64,000 nucleotides of DNA from Ectobius pallidus (Eukaryota; Arthropoda; Insecta; Blattodea; Ectobiidae), in contig CAXKWD010000005.1 of NCBI GenBank assembly GCA_964059195.1, positions 39,261,825 to 39,325,824 of the forward strand. Direction: 5' to 3'. The position numbers were made by a program, and so were the translations under genes. The notes below the pieces were generated by a model. It saw only the letters and a program-made list of their open reading frames with translations. It had not been told where the DNA came from and made no database searches. Shown here piece by piece: positions 57,806-64,000 of the stretch; position 1 is the first letter of the stretch; every line of letters begins with the position of its first letter.

Positions 57806-58517
57806 CAGTGAGTTCCACGCAAGAGTTGGCCAATGACGCGGGTTTCTGCGTCGCGGCTGGCACAGCTCCAACTCCCGAGCGATTGGGTGAAATATCTACG
57901 CAAATAATGCCGTGGTCGGTGTGATTATTCAGGTTCTCACATTTACAGTTAAAATTACATTGAAAATAACCACGTACCTCATCACAAGAGGTGTTGGAAA
58001 TGTTCTCCTCTTGCATCCACACAATACTGGCACCTTTTTAGGAAATTTTCTTTCACGCGGATACGTTCAGCTTCCGAGATAGAGTTAATTTCTCTTGTGA
58101 TATTGTCTTTAAGTTCTTCTTATGTATGAGAAATTGACCTATACACGCTATTTCTCAAGTTTCCCCATAAATAATATTTACATACTGTTAGAAGAACTTA
58201 AAGACAATATCACATAGGCCTATCACAAGAGAAAGTAACTCTGTCTCGGAAGCTGAACTTATGCGCGTGAAAGAAAATTTCCTAAAAAGGTGCCAGTATT
58301 GTGTGGATGCAAGTGAAGAACATTTCCAACATCTCTTGTGTTGAGGTACGTGGTTATTTTCATTGCAATTTTAACTGTAAATGTGATAACTTGAATCATT
58401 ACACCGACCGCGGCATTATTTGCGTAGATATTTCACCCGATCGCTCTGGAGTTGGAGCTGTGCCAGCCGCGATGCAGAAACCCGCGTCATTGGCCAACTC
58501 TTGCGTGGGACTCACTG
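57806..58517. mobile_element. Palindromic mariner derivative, copy 2 (712 bp)
   Basis: Inverted ends CAGTGAGTTCCACGCAAGAG / complement with CAGTGAGTCCCACGC. The arms 57806-58110 and 58190-58517 carry the same outward-facing transposase C-terminus as 16350-17340. The HTH segment between the arms is gone. TA follows on the right; TAC precedes on the left. Confidence 0.88.
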
Positions 58518-58964
58518 TAGAAAGAATAAGGAAAGGGGCGAATGTGGGGGTAGATCATTTCGCACATCCAGTGCATTACTTCTTGAGCCTGATCTAAAAC
58601 CAAGTCAGTTTACTTCTATGAGTGATTACTGATGAGTCCCCGTTAGAAACACAAAGCTTGATTTCTTCGTGAAATGTGAATTTTACAGGCAGATATCGAC
58701 GATAAAAGTTATGTATCTAATTGTGACTATTTATGGATTTCTAGCAATAGCTATAACAAGAGAAATCTCTCAAAGGCCCTCTTATTGTGTAAATTTGACT
58801 GTAAATTTATCTGTAAGTCCTCTATGCGTTATACTTTTATGAGGGAGTTTGTTTTTTGACATCCACCTCATGATCAACGGGGGTTTTAGCCATATTGTAA
58901 GTTATGTTCTCTAAATATGGCCCCCCTGCACTAACCCATATAAATCCCCAGTGTCAAAACGAAA

Positions 58965-59078
58965 ATGTGGGATAAGAAAACAATGTTGAACGCTATTAGG
59001 CGCATAATAGAAGACACAGAACCAGTAAAGCAGGCTGTGAGGGATTTAAAGGTGGTCCTGGATCGACTCAGCCTCTAA
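58965..59078 (+). pseudogene. Pipsqueak-type HTH fragment (pogo-like transposase N-terminus)
   Basis: MWDKKTMLNAIRRIIEDTEP, then VKQAVRDLKVVLDRLSL and stop. The pattern 'xxAIxxI....PVxxAxxxxxVxxxRL' resembles the psq/HTH start of pogo-like transposases. Only 37 codons; the rest is not visible. Confidence 0.4.
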
Positions 59079-59299
59079 CTGAGATGAGTACCAGGAGCAA
59101 TCCTGGATTAGGTCTAAAGGCGTTCCAGTGCGTTAGACTGACAACGTTAACACTTTCATATGCCAAATTTCGAAAAATATGGAAGTCTCAACCTTCTGGA
59201 ACCCTAAGAGTCTTCATGGCCTGTATAGGGACCACTTTAATTTGTTTTTCGCTTGACAATAATAAATTGGTGGGTATGCAAACTTCAAATTTAATTTTA

Positions 59300-59467
59300 G
59301 TATGACTGAACTGACCCCGAACACGAGCTATGCTCATGCGGGGCAAATAATACTCTTTTCAAATTGTACAAATTGTGTGTATATTATTTGTATTTGTAAT
59401 AATTTTGTATCAATTTGTATTTTTTAATTTGTAATAAACTTAATTTGTAAAAAAAAAAAAAAAAAAA
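59300..59467 (+). mobile_element. Retroposed 3' end: AATAAA plus poly(A)
   Basis: AATAAA at 59433-59438 is followed 10 bases later by 19 A residues (59449-59467), the mark of a retroposed transcript or LINE 3' end. A short hairpin (ACCCCGAACACGAGC ... GCTCATGCGGGG region) lies upstream at about 59315-59343. The source is unknown. Confidence 0.6.
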
Positions 59468-59894
59468 GATTGATCGAATTCATGAGAATAATAGCACGGC
59501 AAATTTCACTATTATTTTGAAAAATTTAAAGCGAATGAAAAACAACAGTACAATTTTTAAAAAGTTTCCATTAATTTCGTAGGATTTCGTGAATAATTTT
59601 GATTTAATTCGTAGCTTCCATTTATATAGCCTACTTCAATCTATTGTCACCAATGAATACATCTGAATCATGCAAGGTAGAACTTTCTTCATATAATATT
59701 TTTCAATAACAAAGAAGAAGACGAAGCTGAAGTCTTACGGTTAAGAGGGATAGTATAAATGTTATGTATCTCAGCTTGTGAACCCTTTATACTTTTATAC
59801 CATTCCTTTTAGGTTTTTATATCCTAATAAACAAAAGATGAGAATTATATAGTACACTGTACTTATTTAATGTTTTCTCCATCTAGTCCAATAT

Positions 59895-60065
59895 TAAATC
59901 CAGGGAAGAAGAAGCCCTGGTAGACCAAGAAATAGGAGGCCTCATGAAGTGGAGGCAGTCTTGAAAACTATGAACGTACTACTCTGGAGCCTTTCAAATG
60001 ATCGAGACCGAGGGAAAGCTGTTGTTGGAAGGGGCAAATCTCACCCCGGGCTGCAGTGCCAGATG
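59895..60065 (+). pseudogene. Possible LINE C-terminal tail
   Basis: The plus frame reads IQGRRSPGRPRNRRPHEVEA, VLKTMN, DRDRGKAVVG, LQCQMN. The basic GRRSPGRPR block is like the tails of insect LINEs. It ends at an (AAT)n array, a plausible 3' tail. Weak. Confidence 0.35.
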
Positions 60066-60074
60066 AATAATAAT

Positions 60075-60078
60075 ATGC

Positions 60079-60110
<32 letters not shown>
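60075..60110. repeat. (AAT)n microsatellite, 5' flank of the LINE
   Basis: About 12 units, immediately adjoining the LINE at 60109. Confidence 0.95.
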
Positions 60111-61392
60111 TAAATACCTGGGGTTTGAGCAATCAAAATTGATAGACCATTCATTTATTAAAGAGCTATTAACGAAGGAGTTTTCTTTCCGCCTTAAGCA
60201 ATTGTGCAACACTGAACTTAATAGCAAGAATCTTACCAAAGCTGTGAATACACTAGCCATACCTGTTCTGACTTATTCTTTTGGGATAATTAGATGGTCT
60301 AAGACAGAATTGGAAGGCTTACAAAGAAAAATTAGAACGGAGTTCACGCAGTATAGGAAACACCATCCGAAGTCAAGCTCTATCAGGATGAACCTCCCTC
60401 GAGGGGAGGGGGGGCGTGGCATTATTGATATAATTAACCTATGCAACAAGCAGAAAGCCTCTCTCAGAGCATATTTCCACCAAAAGATGGAGAGTTCTGC
60501 CCTACATCATAGCATATGCTATACTGATAACAATCACACGCCACTAAACCTCTCAAATAGGCTTGATCAGCAAGCAGAAAGAATTGTTTCGGTCCAAGAG
60601 AGGATAGACCAGTGGAAGGCTATGAGCCTACATGGTCGACACCCTAATGACCTTAGTAGCCTTGAAGTCGACAAAGAGGCGTCGAACGCTTGGCTCCGGC
60701 ATGGGGAACTCTTCCCTGAGACTGAGGGATTCATTATCGCCATACAGGATCAGGTTATTAGTACAAAAAACTATCAAAAGTATATAATGAAAAATAGGGC
60801 TGTGATTGATGACGAGTGTAGAAGGTGTAGAGCTGCTCCGGAGACTATACAGCATATAACTGGGGCTTGTAGCTCTCTCACCCAGTTTGAGTACCTTCAC
60901 CGCCATAACCAGGTGGCAAGGATAGTACATCAGGCGCTCGCCTTCAAATGCAAACTAGCAGAGACAACTGTCCCATATTACAAATATGAACCTAGTCCGG
61001 TGCTTGAATCAACGGAATATAAAACATATTATGATCGGTCAATAATCACCGATCGAACTATACCCAATAATAGACCAGACATAGTTCTTCAGAACAAGCA
61101 AGCCAATACAGCTTATATCATAGACATTACAATTCCAAATACCCACAATCTACAGAGAGCTAATCAAGAGAAATTCTATAAATATTCGGAGTTGAGATTT
61201 GAGTTGATGAGACTGTGGTCTTTGACTAATGTTGACATAGTTCCAATTGTAATATCAACTACAGGAGTTATCCCTGTATCCCTTCATAGTAATATCAAGA
61301 AGTTAGATCTAGATAAAAATATTTACATTAAAATGCAAAAAGCGGTGCTTATTAATACCGCCCGTATTGTTAGGAAGTTCTTGGGCAAGTGA
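60109..61392 (+). CDS. R4/Dong-like LINE ORF, C-terminal half, open reading frame
   Basis: An uninterrupted frame of about 428 codons from 60109 (after an upstream TAA) to TGA at 61390. It begins YKYLGFEQSKLIDHSFIKEL, the end of an RT domain; then NTLAIPVLTYSFGIIRWSK, LPRGEGGRGIIDIINLCNKQ, and SNAWLRHGELFPETEGFIIA. Near residues 235-250 stands CRRCRAAPETIQHITGAC, a Cys-x2-Cys-x8-His-x4-Cys knuckle, followed by RPDIVLQNK and AYIIDITIPN, the restriction-like endonuclease (PD...D) core of R2/R4-type LINEs, and VDIVPIVISTTGVIPVSLHS. The RT catalytic part and N-terminus are missing, so the copy is 5'-truncated despite the clean frame. There is no proper ATG at its start. It is embedded between (AAT)n arrays, as expected for Dong-type elements. 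Confidence 0.88.
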
Positions 61393-61467
61393 GTGTGCTT
61401 GGTTGACCCGTACCTCACTTAGTGCCAGTCTTAAAAGCTGAGATTTATAAATGAATAAAAGATAATA

Positions 61468-61538
<71 letters not shown>

Positions 61539-61545
61539 TTATCCC
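61393..61545 (+). mobile_element. LINE 3' UTR and (TAA)n tail
   Basis: A short 3' UTR (GTGCTTGGTTGACCCGTACC ... AGATTTATAAATGAATAAAAG) leads into (ATA)n at 61464-61538 and a C tract. Confidence 0.85.
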
Positions 61546-62897
61546 CCCCCCCAAAAAAAATAGTTTAATGCTCTCAAGACACTTGTAATTTATCTTAGTG
61601 AACTCGTTCCGCTATACAAATAACTTAGATGAAAATAAGTTGTAGGCCTACTTCATGGATCGCTATTACTTATTAAATTAATAGGCACCAGCCTGCAAGG
61701 AAAAACGTGTGAAGCGTGTTTACAAAAGTAAAAACTTTAATTATAAAATCCATTTTGCCGATAGTCTACATTTAGTTTGACAATAATTACATTATAGCGT
61801 GTTGATAGCAGGATAATGATCAGTGATTACAACGTTATGTGGAATTCACATCAAATTAATAAGTACAAATATAAGTCATAAGTAGGACATTTGATGATTT
61901 TGCATCTTTTTTATACGAAGGTTAAAAGATAGCTCGAATTGGTTTTATATAAATGTGTATAATGTAATAATTGATTAAATAAGGACAATTTGTTTTGCAT
62001 TTTTTGCATTATTTTGCACTTTTCCTCATTTGCAAGAGATATGTCATTTTTTGGGAATTTTAGGTCATGACATCAAAATGCCGAAATTACCTAAAAATTG
62101 CCGCCAAGTATTCATAGTTCATTTTAATTCAGGTTTATAGTAAACACATAGCAGTTTGTCTTGTAGCAATAAAAAAAATACTGTAGTATTTTTCTTGCTA
62201 TTTAAATGACACATAGTCTATTTGCTGGGCATGCCAGTTCAGAAAGAATTTTTTTTCGCTAAGGGTGTTCAAGTAGTATAAATTTACTTCCTTTTTAGGT
62301 AACAAAATAAGTGTGTTTTATATTATAAATTCATTGTCATCCATTAAATTGCTTTTAGCAATTCATTATTTAAAAAAATAATTATAATGGTAAATTTATT
62401 GCCATTTCTTGTCATTTTTCATTATTTTTAGATCATTAATGAATTTTTTATTTTGCATTTTTTCACTATTTTATGGGCATAAAATGCCTTGCCCTAGCCA
62501 TAAGCGTTAAACACGATAGCCTTTCTCCAATATTAGGCTATAAACTGTCGCTTAGACTATTATTTTACACAGGTTTTAAAATCGCAAACCATGAGATTTA
62601 ATAAACTTATTTAACAATGACTGATTGTGTTAACAGTAAAATTATTAATCTTATATAAAATTATAAATCTTTCACATTTAATTTTTTTAACTAATTTATG
62701 CCCCGTGCAGCTCCTGATCTAAGTGTGGTAGGCTACTTCGCTCATAGCCCATGCGGAGATATAGAAGTGCCAGTATGCTGAGCACCACTGAATGAATCAG
62801 ATAATTTTAAATATACGGTACTTAATTATGAACAATCTCGTATAATTTATATGTCTAAATATTGTATAATATTCCTCATGGTATAGGCCCATAGGCA
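61546..62897. other. No element securely recognised
   Basis: 61990-62480 is rich in TTTTGCAT/TGTCATTTTT units and ends near TGCCTTGCCCTAG, like the inside of some hAT elements, but no second terminus was found. Confidence 0.3.
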
Positions 62898-63250
62898 GGG
62901 GCGACCTAGAAAGGGCACTGCCCTCGACAATTTTTCTTGTCCCCTCTAGATTTCTAGCGTTTAAAATAGGTTGTTAAGTATTGGAGATTATCTCCATTCG
63001 GTCACAAATGTCATTCTCTCAATCTCAAACAATCGATCTTTCACTGGAGTTTATAAAACTGTGAATAATATGGAGGAGCATTTCCAAAGTTTCGGCTTTT
63101 AATTGATGCGGCATTGACTATTACAGCTAGTACTGCCACAGTAGAAAGAGATTTCAGTTCCATAGTGTCAAACAGATTCTACTTGCTTGATTATTTACGA
63201 GTGATATGGGTAACTGGTGATATGGGTAGAGGTGAACAAGGAGGAGGAAG
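62898..63250 (+). pseudogene. hAT remnant with C-terminal dimerisation motif
   Basis: CAGGGGCGACCTAGAAAGGG at 62898 resembles a hAT terminus, and at about 63093-63200 the plus strand reads LLIDAALTITASTATVERDF, then SSIVSNRF. This is the 'xATVERxFSxL' signature of the hAT dimerisation region (ZMYM-like/hAT C-terminus). The remaining transposase is absent. Confidence 0.6.
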
Positions 63251-63714
63251 GTCGGGGGGCGAAAAAGGAGAAAAATGTTCGATGCGGGGACCATCTATTT
63301 TCACTCCTTTTTGTCTCAAATGAAATTATCAATGAAGTAACCTTGCTTATTGATTTTTCGCCGTTTGTGAGACAATATGGGTTTAAAATACTTTAACTGT
63401 AAATTATTTATCAGGCATCAAAATAATAAATGGAAATTAAGCCCAGGTTGTTCAACCAGTTGATTGAATGAAAATCCTATATATATTTTGTTTAATAAAC
63501 AGTTATAGTCTATATTAGGTAAACATAATCATTTAGTTAGACCTACATATAATTTCATAAATTTAAAGTTCATATAAACTAAATAAAATCTTGGTGGGCT
63601 TCAAATGGACCTCCTCTGGTAATAATAGTGATCACTGTGAGCACTGTGAGCAGGCAATAGTGCATGTTAAACCTGTCTTCCGGCAGCGACACTTCAATCT
63701 ACGTCCAGTCTTGC

Positions 63715-64000
63715 ATGAGGTTTGATGGTTACAAAGATGCTTCCAACCGTAAAAAAAAAACTGTAGAACAAGATAGAAGAGCACGTCTAAAATATGCTGT
63801 ATACGTCAGAGTAGAGGACAACCTCCTATGCGAAGAATAAAGCAAGACTGATTGCATCCCTTGTTTCTAAGCTCCGTCAAAGTGAATCTGAAGTTTTCTT
63901 GAGTGTGGGGACGCTGACAATCTAATAGTTGAAACAGCTCAGAACAACGTTGTGATGGGGGAGGATGGGGACCTTTCGGCGTTGCTAATTGCTCTGACTC
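63715..64000 (+). pseudogene. PIN/FEN1-like domain fragment, frameshifted (continues right)
   Basis: RFDGYKDASNRKKKTVEQDR, RARLKYAV, then KARLIASLVSKLRQSESEVF, then GDADNLIVETAQ, then NNVVMGEDGDLSALLIALT at the window edge. 'FDGY', 'KxRLIxxL', 'GDADxLIVxTA' and 'VVxGEDxDLxxLL' in this order occur in a family of PIN-like nuclease proteins repeated in many insect genomes, often next to transposons. Three frames are used, so at least two frameshifts are present. Acidic residues of the GDAD and EDGD blocks are kept. Confidence 0.5.

Noticed and set aside
16309..58597. Four similar frames beginning MWMQ... that look like a small gene family
   Set aside because: They are inverted arms of two transposon copies read out of frame; the real transposase end lies in another frame with a stop just after GEHFQH.
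61980..62500. Complete hAT element with TTTTGCAT repeats
   Set aside because: Only one plausible end (CCTTGCCCTAG) and no target duplication.

Overview
This is a 64 kb piece of a large, AT-rich, transposon-filled arthropod nuclear genome. It is probably a hemimetabolous insect, and a cockroach-like or other big-genome species is my best guess. The grounds are very sparse coding, a phase-matched pair of exons separated by an 8.6 kb intron, several tRNA-derived SINE families, many decayed LINE, hAT, Tc1/mariner and Helitron copies, and long (ATT)n/(TAA)n microsatellites. There are no operons, rRNA genes, CRISPR arrays or prokaryote-style genes.

Host gene: only one host gene is well supported. 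It lies on the minus strand and leaves the window at the left edge. One exon is at 9061..8943 and the next at 303..1, with consensus splice sites and matching phases. Together they encode about 140 residues of Ser/Pro/Ala/Tyr-rich sequence resembling the N-terminal activation region of an insect GATA factor (tentative). The intron holds a SINE inverted pair, a LINE tail, two MITEs and an apparently unclassified 1.67 kb TIR transposon with 29-30 bp perfect termini. A THAP-domain fragment (15.6 kb) is the only other host-like sequence, and it may be transposon-derived.

Transposon layout, left to right: LINE tail with (TAAG)n (2.5-2.95 kb); MITE (3.1); SINE (3.75); hAT MITE (4.9-5.6); TIR element (5.95-7.63); SINE pair (8.3-8.8); hAT MITE (9.4-9.8); a long dispersed repeat (10.0-12.7) with a colinear partner at 34.2-35.8; hAT (13.45-13.96); palindromic mariner derivative (16.35-17.34) with a second copy at 57.8-58.5; truncated SINE with a perfect 15 bp duplication (17.46-17.68); R2-type LINE tail (18.2-19.0); minus-strand Helitron (19.8-21.6) interrupted by a mariner element; Penelope-like fragment (23.1); pogo MITE (24.05-24.38); 1.9 kb hAT carrying a nested LINE (25.7-27.6); degenerate ~50 bp tandem array (28.7-29.2); Helitron (29.8-30.4); LINE and MITE (32.1-33.2); several SINEs; two long hairpins (37.9, 49.8); hAT (38.95-39.7); two copies of a 178 bp hAT MITE (44.1, 56.0); three SINE families (55.4-57.0); an R4/Dong-like LINE with a 428-codon open frame embedded in (TAA)n (60.1-61.5); hAT and PIN-like fragments at the right end.

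Most striking observation: the palindrome TAGGCCTA occurs more than 40 times by my count, against roughly one expected. Paralogous repeat copies show empty and filled sites in which TA has become TAGGCCTA, that is, GGCC inserted with duplication of TA. This looks like a very frequent micro-insertion or excision footprint rather than ordinary sequence bias, and it is the best candidate here for an undescribed process.
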